From contig NZ_VFME01000001.1 of the NCBI RefSeq assembly GCF_006714895.1, positions 372,001-436,000 on the forward strand: 64,000 bases of DNA, written 5' to 3'. The DNA comes from Gramella sp. Hel_I_59 (GTDB lineage: Bacteria; Bacteroidota; Bacteroidia; Flavobacteriales; Flavobacteriaceae). The position numbers and the translations under genes are program-made. A model generated the notes under the pieces. That model did no database searches and was not told where the DNA came from. It worked only from the letters and a program-made list of their open reading frames with translations. Below are positions 55,946 to 64,000 of this stretch, piece after piece; within the stretch, counting starts at the first letter, position 1; each line of letters starts with the position of its first letter.

Positions 55946-56455
55946 ATGAAAGAAAGAACCGAGCAAATAATTCAGAAATTATCCGAAACATTCGAAGGAG
56001 ATCCATGGTTTGGGCAATCCCTAATGCGGAAACTGGAGAATGTACCCTACATCATCGGTTATAAAACCTGTATTCCTAAATCACATAGCGTAGCAGAAAT
56101 TGTTGCTCATCTAATTTGCTGGAAAAAATTTGTGTATGAAAAGCTAAAGAATAATGAGGATTTTGATATCACTATAGATTCTGAGATGGACTGGCCAGAA
56201 ATCAAGATCCATAGCAAAAAAGAATGGGAGGAATTAAAAAGAGAACTTGTATCGGCTCAATTCCGTATCTATGAAGCTTTGCGTGAAAAACCTGATGATT
56301 CTTATCTAACGGCTAACGTAAGCGGTCGCGAATATGATATGGAATATCTTATTCTGGGAATTCTTCAGCATGATATTTACCATCTGGGACAAATAGGCTT
56401 GATTGAAAGTCAGTTAAATAAAACCGAATCTGATAGCGGTGTATTCAAAGCTTAG
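55946..56455 (+). CDS. DinB-fold putative metal-dependent enzyme
   Basis: A 169-residue four-helix-bundle protein of the DinB/YfiT superfamily. The metal-binding triad is present: His55 in AEIVAHLICWKKF, and His142 and His146 in LQHDIYHLGQIG. DPWFGQSL near the N-terminus and the closing HLGQIGL motif are typical. Members include thiol-dependent transferases, but many are uncharacterised; no substrate is suggested here. It lies 3 bases before the cbpA gene and may be co-transcribed with the chaperone pair. Confidence 0.75.
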   Translation: MKERTEQIIQKLSETFEGDPWFGQSLMRKLENVPYIIGYKTCIPKSHSVAEIVAHLICWKKFVYEKLKNNEDFDITIDSEMDWPEIKIHSKKEWEELKRELVSAQFRIYEALREKPDDSYLTANVSGREYDMEYLILGILQHDIYHLGQIGLIESQLNKTESDSGVFKA

Positions 56456-56458
56456 TAC

Positions 56459-57376
56459 ATGGATTTTATAGATTATTATAAATTACTGGAACTGGAGAGA
56501 TCAGCATCACAGGCTGATATAAAAAAGGCTTATCGAAAGCTGGCCAGGAAATACCATCCAGATCTTAATCCAGATAATAAGGATGCGCAGATAAAATTTC
56601 AGCAGATCAATGAGGCGCATGAAGTTTTAAGTGATCCTGAAAAACGTAAGAAGTACGACGAATACGGCAAAGACTGGAAACATGCAGATCAATTTGAGGA
56701 AGCTAAACGGCAGCAACAAGCCTCCGGTGGATTTGGCGGAGGCTTTCGGGGCGGTGGGCAGCAATCTTATTCCGGGAATTTTGAAGATGATACCTTTTCA
56801 GATTTTTTTGAGCAAATGTTTGGAGGAAGAGCCAGAGCCCAGGGCGCCAATAGAGGAGCACATTTTAAGGGCCAGGATTTTAATGCGGAGTTACAATTGC
56901 GCTTAAGTGAGATCTATAAAGATCAGAAGCAAACGCTTACCGTCAATGGTAAATCTATAAGACTTACAATTCCCGCAGGTGTTGAAAACGGTCAAACGAT
57001 AAAGATAAAAGGACATGGTGGCCCGGGAGTTCAGGGTGGTCCCAAAGGAGATCTGTTTATCACGTTCCAGGTATTTAATGATACTGACTTCCGTAGAGAA
57101 AAAGAACATCTTTTTGCTACAGAAAGTATCGCCTTAACCACTGCAATTCTTGGAGGAGAGCTAAAAGTGAAAACATTTGATGGTGAGGTGAAATTGAAAG
57201 TAAAGCCTGGAACCGAAAATGGAAGCAAAGTGAAATTGAAAGGAAAAGGTTTTCCGAAGTATAAAACGAAGGGTCAGTTTGGAGATCTTTTTATCACTTA
57301 CCAGGTCGATATTCCGAAGGATCTGACCGAAGAACAGAAGGAGCTGTTTCAGAAACTTAAAAACACTGGCTTATGA
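56459..57376 (+). CDS. cbpA: CbpA-type DnaJ (J-domain) chaperone
   Basis: A 305-residue J-protein. The J domain covers residues 1-70 with the DnaK-activating His33-Pro34-Asp35 ([11 protein letters not shown]). A Gly-rich linker ([14 protein letters not shown], about 82-100) and two C-terminal substrate-binding domains (about 135-300) follow, without the zinc-finger Cys repeats of DnaJ. This is the type B, CbpA-like layout. The next gene overlaps it by 4 bases (ATGA) and encodes its CbpM partner. Unlike in E. coli, DNA binding is not shown by anything here. Confidence 0.9.
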   Translation: MDFIDYYKLLELERSASQADIKKAYRKLARKYHPDLNPDNKDAQIKFQQINEAHEVLSDPEKRKKYDEYGKDWKHADQFEEAKRQQQASGGFGGGFRGGGQQSYSGNFEDDTFSDFFEQMFGGRARAQGANRGAHFKGQDFNAELQLRLSEIYKDQKQTLTVNGKSIRLTIPAGVENGQTIKIKGHGGPGVQGGPKGDLFITFQVFNDTDFRREKEHLFATESIALTTAILGGELKVKTFDGEVKLKVKPGTENGSKVKLKGKGFPKYKTKGQFGDLFITYQVDIPKDLTEEQKELFQKLKNTGL

Positions 57377-57663
57377 AAGAGGAAGATTTAATCCCAGCAG
57401 AGGAAATTTGTGTTCGTTACCAGGTGGAACGGCAATTTGTTACGTCACTTAAGGATAGTGGAATTATTGAGATCGTGACGGTGCAGGAAACTGAATATAT
57501 ACATTGCGATCATCTAGCTCAATTTGAAAAGATGCGCAGGTTGCATGAGGAACTTGAAATAAACATGCAGGGACTTGAAGCGATTAGTCATTTGCTAGGG
57601 AAAGTAAAGCATTTGCAATCTGAGAATATAAAGCTCAAGAACAGGTTGGGTCTCTACGAGTAG
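57373..57663 (+). CDS. cbpM: Chaperone modulator CbpM
   Basis: A 96-residue MerR-like small protein that in E. coli binds the J domain of CbpA and inhibits it. The helix-turn-helix-like N-terminus ([29 protein letters not shown]) and helical C-terminus ([29 protein letters not shown]) match the family. The ATGA overlap with cbpA means tight coupling of the two. The downstream gene is convergent, 1 base away. Confidence 0.88.
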   Translation: MKEEDLIPAEEICVRYQVERQFVTSLKDSGIIEIVTVQETEYIHCDHLAQFEKMRRLHEELEINMQGLEAISHLLGKVKHLQSENIKLKNRLGLYE

Positions 57664-57664
57664 T

Positions 57665-58183
57665 TTATAGCTGAATTTGATAAAGCATAAGTTCTGCAGG
57701 ATCCTTCGGGATTTTGATGTTCTCAGCGTGCTCAAAACCTAGTTTCTCCAATAACCTTTGTGAACCCGTATTATCAAGTCTGGTAATTGCCTGTAAAGCT
57801 TTCAAGCTGAAGATATTTTTAGCTGCTTTAACCAGCGTGTTAGTAGCTTCAGAAGCATAGCCTTTTCCCTCGTATTCTGGAAGAAAAGCGAAACCCAGGT
57901 CAATTTCCTGAAGTCCTTCCCGATCATATAAACCACAAGCACCTATTTTTACATTATCTACTTTTCGTACCACACAATAATTGGAAAATCCCAGTTCATT
58001 TAATTGCGGCAGCATTCTGTCCTTAATATAAACTCTGGCATCTTCAGTATTTCGCAGATTGCGATCTCCAATAAACTGAAGCCATTTGGGAGAATTGTAA
58101 AGCCGGAAAATAAAAGCAGCATCATCCAGAGACATAGGTCTCAGTAATAATCGCTCAGTTTCAAAGCTTCGAAATTCTCCCAA
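57665..58183 (-). CDS. GNAT-family N-acetyltransferase
   Basis: A 172-residue GNAT protein of the RimJ/RimL-like group: ETERLLLRPMSLDDAAFIFRLYN at the start, then IDLGFAFLPEYEGKGYASEAT, the acetyl-CoA-binding segment with the Q/R-x-x-G-x-A-like EGKGYASE. ITRLDNTGSQRLLEKLGFEH closes the fold. The substrate (protein N-terminus, amino acid or antibiotic) cannot be told. It follows the large BNR-repeat protein gene by 12 bases. Confidence 0.85.
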   Translation of the reverse strand: MGEFRSFETERLLLRPMSLDDAAFIFRLYNSPKWLQFIGDRNLRNTEDARVYIKDRMLPQLNELGFSNYCVVRKVDNVKIGACGLYDREGLQEIDLGFAFLPEYEGKGYASEATNTLVKAAKNIFSLKALQAITRLDNTGSQRLLEKLGFEHAENIKIPKDPAELMLYQIQL

Positions 58184-58195
58184 TTAGCCAGGTTT

Positions 58196-61054
58196 TTATT
58201 TTACTTCAAAAGTAGATTCTGTAGTTGAACCATTCAGTTCCAGGATCATTTTATAAGTGCCCTTCGGAATATAAAACTTCTCGTCCTCAGCTTTAGAAAT
58301 ACTGGTTTTTTCATCCTGCTTTTCTAGTTTTTTAGCTGAAGCTTCTGTAATGCTAAGATCATAAGATCCAGTATTGAAGCCTTTGTCTGCCTCGATATTC
58401 ATCGTTTGCAGTGTAGTTCCGTCTTCAGTCTTAATCATTAATTTTCCATTTCCTTTCTTTGAAGTATAATAGGTGAATCCAAGTTCAGGAGTATAAGGAT
58501 CCATCCATTTACTATAGGAATTCCCCCATCTGTTACTGAACCTGATCTCTTTTTCCGAAGAAATCGTTAGCGCGCTTTTGATATCGTCCATATTCATCGC
58601 TGCAATTGCAGAAATATCTGCGATATAAAGTGAGCGACCATGAGTTCCCACAACCAGATCCTGTTCTTCTTCCTGAATTCGAAGATCGTGAACTGCTACA
58701 TTAGGAAAATTGGTGCTAAAAGCCTGCCAGCTATCTCCACGATCCAGGCTTACATATAGTCCGTTATCTGTTCCTAAATAAAGCACATTCTCATTGGACG
58801 GGTCCTCCCGAATCACATTTACAGATGACGTTGGTAAGTTCGCACTGATGTCTTTCCAGTTCATTCCGGAATCTTCAGATACATATACATAAGGCTTAAA
58901 ATCATCAGATCTGTAACCATTTAAACTGGCATAAACACGATCCTTAGAATGTTCAGAAGCGATCACACGCGAAACCCAGAGGTCCTGTGGAAGATCTGCA
59001 CTTAGTACTTTCCAGTCTGCACCGGCATTGTCACTTCCGTAGATATAACCATCATCACTTCCAGTATAAAGTTTTCCGAATTGAAATGGAGATTCAGAAA
59101 TTGTAGCCAGAGTTCCATAAGGTACATTTCCATCTTTACCACCAGCGGTAAGATCATTCGAAATACTGGTCCAGTTTTCCCCTTGATCCATACTACGCAT
59201 CAACTTATTTCCACCCATATAAAGGATGTCCTGGTTATGAGAAGATAGAAGAATGGGCGTTTGCCAGTTGTAGCGATAAGGACTTTCGCCCAATTCGTGT
59301 TTAGGGTGTATATAAAGACGCTCGCCAGTTTCTCTGTTTATTCTGAAATAATTTCCAAATTGAAAACCGGTGTATACGATATCAGAATTTCTGGAATCGA
59401 TCTCCACCTGCATTCCATCACCGCCCATAATACTTTTGTAGTTATAGTCTCCGGAAGCGGCCCATCCATTGCTTTCAGTATTCGTGTGTGGTCCAACCCA
59501 TACGCCGTTATCCTGAAGTCCGCCATATACATTATATGGTTTTTCATTGTCTACATTGACCGTATAAAATTGTCCAACTGAAGGTGAATTGTTCTTCATC
59601 CAGTTTTCACCATCATCATAGGAAATATTGATTCCGCCGTCATTCCCGTCAATTAGATGTCCGCTGCTTTCTGGATTGATCCATAAAGCATGATGATCTG
59701 CATGAACATTTTGAGCGTCGATAGAAGAAAAGGTTTTCCCGCCATCTTTGGATTTTAGAATCGGCACTCCATATATATAGATCGCATTTTCATCTTGTGG
59801 ATCCACATGCACCATCCCAAAATAATAACCATAACTATAATAAAGGTCATCCAGGTAATCCTCATGGGTGATCTTCCATGTTTTCCCGGCATCTGTACTT
59901 TTATAGACCTGGGCTCCAATTACGGGAGTATCAAAAAGCTGAGTATTGGCATCTTCCAGGTACGTGGCAAGATCCTGAGGTTTTGCCTCATCTTTCCGGA
60001 TCATTTCCTTCACTTTCTCTGCGGAATATTTCTTCTGAAAATCATTCGATCTTAGGTAAGTCTCCAGTTCCTTATCATCAAGCTTCAGAAAAGCAGATTT
60101 CTTCATATTTCTGAAATCCTCTTTTACAAGTCCGCTTTTATCTGAAGATTTTTTGTCTTCAGACTTTCTTCGATCCTGATTATCTACTATGGCGTAAATC
60201 GTATTGGAATCGTAGACAGAAAGACCAATTCTTCCTACTCCGTCGCCTGTTGGAAACCCAGATGCTTCCGTAGAGATCTTTGTCCAGCTATCCCCGGCAT
60301 CGGTACTTTTATAAATTCCGCTGTTTTTACCACTTTCTCTAAAATCCCATGCTTTACGATCCTTGTCCCAGGCAGCCGCATACATTTCGGTGTAGTTTTG
60401 AGGATTTACGGCCACATCGATGATCCCGGTTTGCTCATTGATAAAGAGGTTTTTGTTCCAGGTTTTTCCACCATCTGTAGTTTTATAGATCCCTCGTTCA
60501 CTGTTCGAGGAGTAGAGGTGACCAGTTACGCCCACTACCACTTCATCAGGATTTTCAGGATTAATTAGAATTCTACTGATATGATGTGAATCTGGAAGAC
60601 CCATGAATTCCCAGGTTTCTCCCTGGTCTTCCGACTTTAATAAGCCTATCCCGGCATAGGAAGAACGTGAAGCATTCACTTCACCGGTTCCAACCCAGAT
60701 CGTGCCAGAATTCCAGTCTACAGCGATATCGCCAATATTCTGCGAAGGACTGTTGTCCATTACCGGCGTAAATGAGATCCCGTTATTATTAGTGTACCAT
60801 AGACCGCCGGTTGCATACGCTGCATAGAATTCGGTTGGATCTTCAGGATTCACCGCAAAATCGGTGATACGGCCACTCATAACACTAGGTCCAATATTCT
60901 GGAGCGGAATGTTCTTTACAATGGATTGCTGGTGTAGTTCCTGTTTTTGTTCGAAGCCTTCTTGTAAAGCTTCTCCGCTAGTAGCAGTTTGTTGTGCAAT
61001 AATAGGAGAGATCCCTATCAAAAAAGCACCAAGAAAATGGTAAGTTTTTTTCAT
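58196..61054 (-). CDS. Exported BNR/sortilin-like beta-propeller protein
   Basis: A 952-residue exported protein: signal peptide about residues 1-20 (LIGISPIIAQQ). The bulk (about 35-800) carries many BNR/Asp-box-like repeats such as STDAGDSWTKI, TTDGGKTWNK, SKDGGKTFSS, SMDQGENWTSI and SLDRGDSWQAF, in the manner of VPS10/sortilin-like propellers. A charged insert lies near residues 310-370 (EDKKSSDKSGLVKEDF) and a separate beta domain at the end (about 840-952). Proteins of this kind are often called glycosyl hydrolases, but no sialidase catalytic set is visible. I chose the ATG at 61054 for the signal peptide. Confidence 0.75.
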   Translation of the reverse strand: MKKTYHFLGAFLIGISPIIAQQTATSGEALQEGFEQKQELHQQSIVKNIPLQNIGPSVMSGRITDFAVNPEDPTEFYAAYATGGLWYTNNNGISFTPVMDNSPSQNIGDIAVDWNSGTIWVGTGEVNASRSSYAGIGLLKSEDQGETWEFMGLPDSHHISRILINPENPDEVVVGVTGHLYSSNSERGIYKTTDGGKTWNKNLFINEQTGIIDVAVNPQNYTEMYAAAWDKDRKAWDFRESGKNSGIYKSTDAGDSWTKISTEASGFPTGDGVGRIGLSVYDSNTIYAIVDNQDRRKSEDKKSSDKSGLVKEDFRNMKKSAFLKLDDKELETYLRSNDFQKKYSAEKVKEMIRKDEAKPQDLATYLEDANTQLFDTPVIGAQVYKSTDAGKTWKITHEDYLDDLYYSYGYYFGMVHVDPQDENAIYIYGVPILKSKDGGKTFSSIDAQNVHADHHALWINPESSGHLIDGNDGGINISYDDGENWMKNNSPSVGQFYTVNVDNEKPYNVYGGLQDNGVWVGPHTNTESNGWAASGDYNYKSIMGGDGMQVEIDSRNSDIVYTGFQFGNYFRINRETGERLYIHPKHELGESPYRYNWQTPILLSSHNQDILYMGGNKLMRSMDQGENWTSISNDLTAGGKDGNVPYGTLATISESPFQFGKLYTGSDDGYIYGSDNAGADWKVLSADLPQDLWVSRVIASEHSKDRVYASLNGYRSDDFKPYVYVSEDSGMNWKDISANLPTSSVNVIREDPSNENVLYLGTDNGLYVSLDRGDSWQAFSTNFPNVAVHDLRIQEEEQDLVVGTHGRSLYIADISAIAAMNMDDIKSALTISSEKEIRFSNRWGNSYSKWMDPYTPELGFTYYTSKKGNGKLMIKTEDGTTLQTMNIEADKGFNTGSYDLSITEASAKKLEKQDEKTSISKAEDEKFYIPKGTYKMILELNGSTTESTFEVK

Positions 61055-61141
61055 AATTTTTATTGTAGTGCTTAAAAATAGCAAAACCCGAGCATACCTA
61101 AAATTTTAAACGCCTTTAATGGCTTTTGGAGTCAAATCCCT

Positions 61142-61149
61142 TAATTTTG
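61142..61149 (+). promoter_or_regulatory. -7 element (TAATTTTG) for the M24 peptidase gene
   Basis: Perfect TANNTTTG match, 22 bases upstream of the ATG at 61172. The only nearby TTG (61126-61128) is too close for a normal -33 box. Confidence 0.4.
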
Positions 61150-61171
61150 AAGAAATTGAAAAATACTGTTT

Positions 61172-62464
61172 ATGAAATATGATCGAATAGATTCAAAACT
61201 CTTTATAAAGAACCGTAAGAACTTTATGGACAAGATGAAGTCTAAAAGTCTGGCGGTTTTTAATTCAAATGATATTTATCCAATTGGGGCAGATAGCACG
61301 ATGCCTTTTCAGCAAAACAGAGACATCTTTTACCTGAGTGGAGTAGACCAGGATGAAAGTATTCTGGTCCTGTTTCCAGATGCTCCGGAAGAGAAACATA
61401 GAGAGATCCTTTTTCTTACTGAAACCAATGAACATATTGCGGTTTGGGAAGGAGCTAAACTTACTAAAGAAGATGCGTTTGATGTTAGCGGTATTCGGAC
61501 AGTTTACTGGATGAAAGACTTTGAAAAAGTATTTTTTGAAGTAATGACCCAGTGCGATACGGTATACTTAAATACCAATGAGCACTATCGTGCCAATCAT
61601 GATACCCAAACCAGGGATGATCGTTTTATCAAGTGGTGTAAAGATAAATATCCTGCTCACCAGGTGGCGAAAGCTAACCCGATCCTGCAAAGACTAAGGT
61701 CTGTAAAAGATCCTATCGAACTTGATCTAATGCAGAAAGCATGCAACATTACTGAAAAAGCTTTCCGCAGAACTTTAGGTTTTGTAAAGCCGGGAGTTTG
61801 GGAGTATGAGATCGAGGCCGAATATTATCATGAAATGATTCGAAACAGATCTAAGGGGTTCGCATACACGCCAATTATCGCAAGCGGTAACAGTGCCAAT
61901 GTTTTGCATTACGTTGAAAATAATCGACAGTGTAAAGCGGGTGACCTGATCCTTCTTGATACAGGAGCAGAATATGCAAATTATTCCAGTGATCTAAGTA
62001 GAACCATTCCGGTTTCAGGCCGGTATTCAGATCGCCAGAAGGAGGTTTATAATGCTGTAAATAAGGTAAAAAAGGAAGCGACCAAAATGCTGGTGCCGGG
62101 AACTATGTGGAAAGAATATCATGTTGAGGTTGGTAAGATGATGACTTCTGAATTACTTGCGCTGGGACTTCTGGACAAAGCAGATGTTCAGAATGAAGAT
62201 CCAGACTGGCCGGCATACAAGAAATATTTTATGCACGGTACTTCCCATCATATAGGGCTGGATACTCATGACTACGGAATTTTGACAGAACCTATGGAAG
62301 CAAACCAGGTATTTACCGTAGAACCGGGAATCTACCTTCCTGATGAAGGCTTCGGAATTCGTCTGGAAGATGATGTGGTCATTCAGGATAAAGGAGAGCC
62401 TTTCAATCTAATGGGAAATATCCCGATCGAGATCGAAGAAATCGAGGAGATAATGAATTCTTAG
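61172..62464 (+). CDS. Xaa-Pro aminopeptidase (M24 family)
   Basis: A 430-residue aminopeptidase P-like metalloprotease that removes N-terminal residues before proline. The N-terminal creatinase/AMP-N domain (about 1-150) has QQNRDIFYLSGVDQDE. The pita-bread catalytic domain (about 170-430) shows the five metal ligands in order: Asp in LLDTGAEYA, Asp in SDLSRTI, His in GTSHHIGLDTHD, Glu in VEPGIYLP and Glu in RLEDDVVI. No signal peptide, so cytoplasmic. It stands alone between its promoter and an inverted repeat. Confidence 0.92.
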   Translation: MKYDRIDSKLFIKNRKNFMDKMKSKSLAVFNSNDIYPIGADSTMPFQQNRDIFYLSGVDQDESILVLFPDAPEEKHREILFLTETNEHIAVWEGAKLTKEDAFDVSGIRTVYWMKDFEKVFFEVMTQCDTVYLNTNEHYRANHDTQTRDDRFIKWCKDKYPAHQVAKANPILQRLRSVKDPIELDLMQKACNITEKAFRRTLGFVKPGVWEYEIEAEYYHEMIRNRSKGFAYTPIIASGNSANVLHYVENNRQCKAGDLILLDTGAEYANYSSDLSRTIPVSGRYSDRQKEVYNAVNKVKKEATKMLVPGTMWKEYHVEVGKMMTSELLALGLLDKADVQNEDPDWPAYKKYFMHGTSHHIGLDTHDYGILTEPMEANQVFTVEPGIYLPDEGFGIRLEDDVVIQDKGEPFNLMGNIPIEIEEIEEIMNS

Positions 62465-62491
62465 AAGAGTATTTTAGGAATTGAAGTTTAG

Positions 62492-62540
62492 AAATACCGT
62501 GAATACCAGCTAGATATCCTGGGATTCACGGTATTTTAAA
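62492..62540. terminator. Long inverted repeat behind the M24 gene, probable terminator
   Basis: A perfect 13-bp outer stem AAATACCGTGAAT/ATTCACGGTATTT with an inner CCAG/CTGG, flanked by short A and T runs. The T tract is weak (TTTTAAATTT), so termination strength is uncertain. Confidence 0.6.
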
Positions 62541-62548
62541 TTTACGCG

Positions 62549-63331
62549 ATGATGAAACTACTATATAAAGACAACGAGATCTTTCATACGATTACGGGAA
62601 CAGGCCACACGAAAATTCCCTTGGTCTTGCTGCACGGTTTCTTAGAAGATATGACGATCTGGTATGACTTTATAGAAGGCCTGGGAAAGGAACGGCAAAT
62701 AATTTGCATAGACTTACCCGGTCATGGAAGGTCTAAAGATTTTTCAGGACCACATGGCATGCAGGAAATGGCAAATATTGTTGCTGCTGTTCTTAAAGAT
62801 ATTGGAATACAACAAGTTAGCCTGGCAGGTCATAGTATGGGTGGATATGTTGGTTTGGAATTCCTCGATAATTTTCCTATGATGTTGAAGGATATCATGT
62901 TGATTAATTCTACACCTTCTGAAGATACTGTAGAACGAAAAAAGATTCGGGACAGATCAATAGAAATTGTGGGAACCAACAAGGATGCTTTTATAAGTAT
63001 GGCAATTTCCAATTTATTTTCTGCGGAAAGTCGGGAAGTTTTTAAAGATGAAATTGATCGCTTAAAACAAGCTGCTTACAGGCTGAATATTGAAAATATA
63101 CAGCAAACGCTGAAAGCGATGCGAGATCGAAAAGATCATACTGTGACTTTGAAAAAATTTGAGGGGGGCAAAATGATTATTGCTGGTAAAGATGATACGC
63201 TAATTGAAATTACTGATATTCAGAAGCTAGCAACGGAAACGAATTCAGATCTAATCATTCTTGAAAAGGGTCATAATTCCTGGCTGGAAATGTCAGAAAA
63301 ATTATACAAAAACATGCTTTTTATCGATTAA
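62549..63331 (+). CDS. Alpha/beta hydrolase
   Basis: A 260-residue alpha/beta-fold hydrolase. The oxyanion-hole segment LLHGFLEDMTIW (28-39), nucleophile Ser96 in AGHSMGGY, the acid in IAGKDDTLI (about residue 215) and His in KGHNSWLE (about 242) complete the triad. It has no signal peptide. It resembles the MenH/BioH-like group, but the substrate is not known. Two ATG codons open the frame (62549 and 62552); either could be used. Confidence 0.82.
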   Translation: MMKLLYKDNEIFHTITGTGHTKIPLVLLHGFLEDMTIWYDFIEGLGKERQIICIDLPGHGRSKDFSGPHGMQEMANIVAAVLKDIGIQQVSLAGHSMGGYVGLEFLDNFPMMLKDIMLINSTPSEDTVERKKIRDRSIEIVGTNKDAFISMAISNLFSAESREVFKDEIDRLKQAAYRLNIENIQQTLKAMRDRKDHTVTLKKFEGGKMIIAGKDDTLIEITDIQKLATETNSDLIILEKGHNSWLEMSEKLYKNMLFID

Positions 63332-63403
63332 TTTAACCTTTTTATCGAAACATTAACTTTTTTTTATACTTTAGAGTCTTAGAAATCAGAAATTTATACA
63401 CCT

Positions 63404-63655
63404 ATGAATAAAAAACACTTTAGCTCGTTCTCTATTACAAAGGTTCATTGCAACTTGTTTGGTCATAAATTAAAAGTTTCTAAAAACATCACGAACCATG
63501 TTCATGAATACCAGTGCTGCAGATGCGGCATGGAAATGACCGATACTGCTGACGGACTACTCGCAAGACTTACACCGAAATTTAAAGAAACCAACGCCTA
63601 CCTGGCAAAAATCCATCAGAAAAGGCAGCAGGCATTTTATGCTGAAGCTTCTTAG
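63404..63655 (+). CDS. Small Cys-containing protein, DUF1660-like
   Basis: An 83-residue protein with Cys16 and His21 (VHCNLFGHKLKV) and a second group Cys38, Cys39 and Cys41 (EYQCCRCGMEMT). This is a C-x4-H ... C-x2-C arrangement that may bind zinc. It resembles short flavobacterial proteins related to DUF1660 (known from prophage proteins), but no phage genes are near. The C-terminal half is basic and helical. Function unknown. Confidence 0.6.
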   Translation: MNKKHFSSFSITKVHCNLFGHKLKVSKNITNHVHEYQCCRCGMEMTDTADGLLARLTPKFKETNAYLAKIHQKRQQAFYAEAS

Positions 63656-63823
63656 GGTTTTCGATTTAATTCGCTTTTACTTCTGATCAATATCTTTAGA
63701 ATCTTCCACATAATTCCTTTCGAGCTAAATCGAGGTAAAAATGTTGTCTTGACTTGTTCAATACGAGGCCGATCCCTAATCGAATTAGATCCGAAAGGTC
63801 TGGCCGAAATGGGGTTTCAGAAA

Positions 63824-64000
63824 TTAATCCTCTTCCTTATCCATTGAATTCCAACCTCTGGCGATTAGTGGTAATTTTTGATTTGCACGGGTAACCAGGT
63901 GCATGCCCTCATTTTCTTCAGTCATATGACCAATCACAGTTAAATTCGGGTTTCCTTTGATCTTATCGTAATCTTCCTGCGCAATGGTAAATAGCAATTC
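63824..64000 (-). CDS. thiL: Thiamine-monophosphate kinase, C-terminal part (cut by window edge)
   Basis: The last 58 codons of a minus-strand gene ending in TAA at 63824. The visible sequence begins ELLFTIAQEDYDKI, the end of the ThiL motif GEDYELLFT, and continues NLTVIGHMTEEN..LVTRANQ and IARGWNSM, the usual C-terminus of the enzyme in Bacteroidota. ThiL phosphorylates thiamine monophosphate to the diphosphate cofactor. The rest lies outside the window. The 168 bases between it and the small Cys protein hold nothing I can name. Confidence 0.75.
   Translation of the reverse strand, partial: ELLFTIAQEDYDKIKGNPNLTVIGHMTEENEGMHLVTRANQKLPLIARGWNSMDKEED

Overview
The window is AT-rich, gene-dense chromosomal DNA from a member of the Bacteroidota, almost certainly a marine-type Flavobacteriaceae. 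The grounds are several SusC/TonB-dependent receptors, acid-rich lipoprotein N-termini of the surface-exported kind, promoters of the flavobacterial type (TTG, about 20 bases, TANNTTTG), weak Shine-Dalgarno sequences, an eukaryote-like IleS, and a three-subunit SdhCAB with a single membrane subunit. The exact genus (a Christiangramia/Gramella-like organism is my guess) cannot be proven from the sequence alone. I see no tRNA, rRNA, CRISPR array, transposase, integrase or phage gene.

Layout. 1-8 kb: the end of pncB and pncA (NAD salvage), an outer-membrane protein divergent from gdhA, recO, a TonB-dependent receptor, and a small two-gene membrane unit. 8-13 kb: ileS, a zinc-less TraR/DksA-like protein, a putative DUF4097-like protein and lspA. 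13-18 kb (minus strand): a PAS histidine kinase with a stand-alone receiver, then an operon of a retropepsin-like protease, RimK, an AstE/aspartoacylase-like M14 enzyme and 5-formyl-THF cyclo-ligase. 18-30 kb: uvrC and a patatin/Omp85 protein, tyrosine catabolism (hmgA, hpd), and a row running DUF3108, tryptophan 2,3-dioxygenase, M23 lipoprotein and pgi.

30-42 kb is the most distinctive region. Two TonB-dependent receptors, each followed by a lipoprotein that is not a recognisable SusD, flank two exported nucleases: an endonuclease I lipoprotein carrying three cadherin-like domains, and an endonuclease/exonuclease/phosphatase-family enzyme. A small membrane protein lies between them. I read this as a candidate locus for capturing and degrading extracellular nucleic acid. 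The first receptor has an unusually long upstream region with six copies of TTTAAC/GTTAAA, and one 15-base word there recurs upstream of gdhA.

42-64 kb: a POTRA/barrel outer-membrane protein, mfd, a DoxX protein with an FAD disulfide-reductase-like protein, a TspO-like membrane protein, a lone PdeM nuclease, an aminotransferase, sdhCAB, a DinB-fold protein, the CbpA-CbpM chaperone pair, a GNAT enzyme, a large BNR/sortilin-like repeat protein, an M24 peptidase, an alpha/beta hydrolase, a small Cys-rich protein and the 3' end of thiL.
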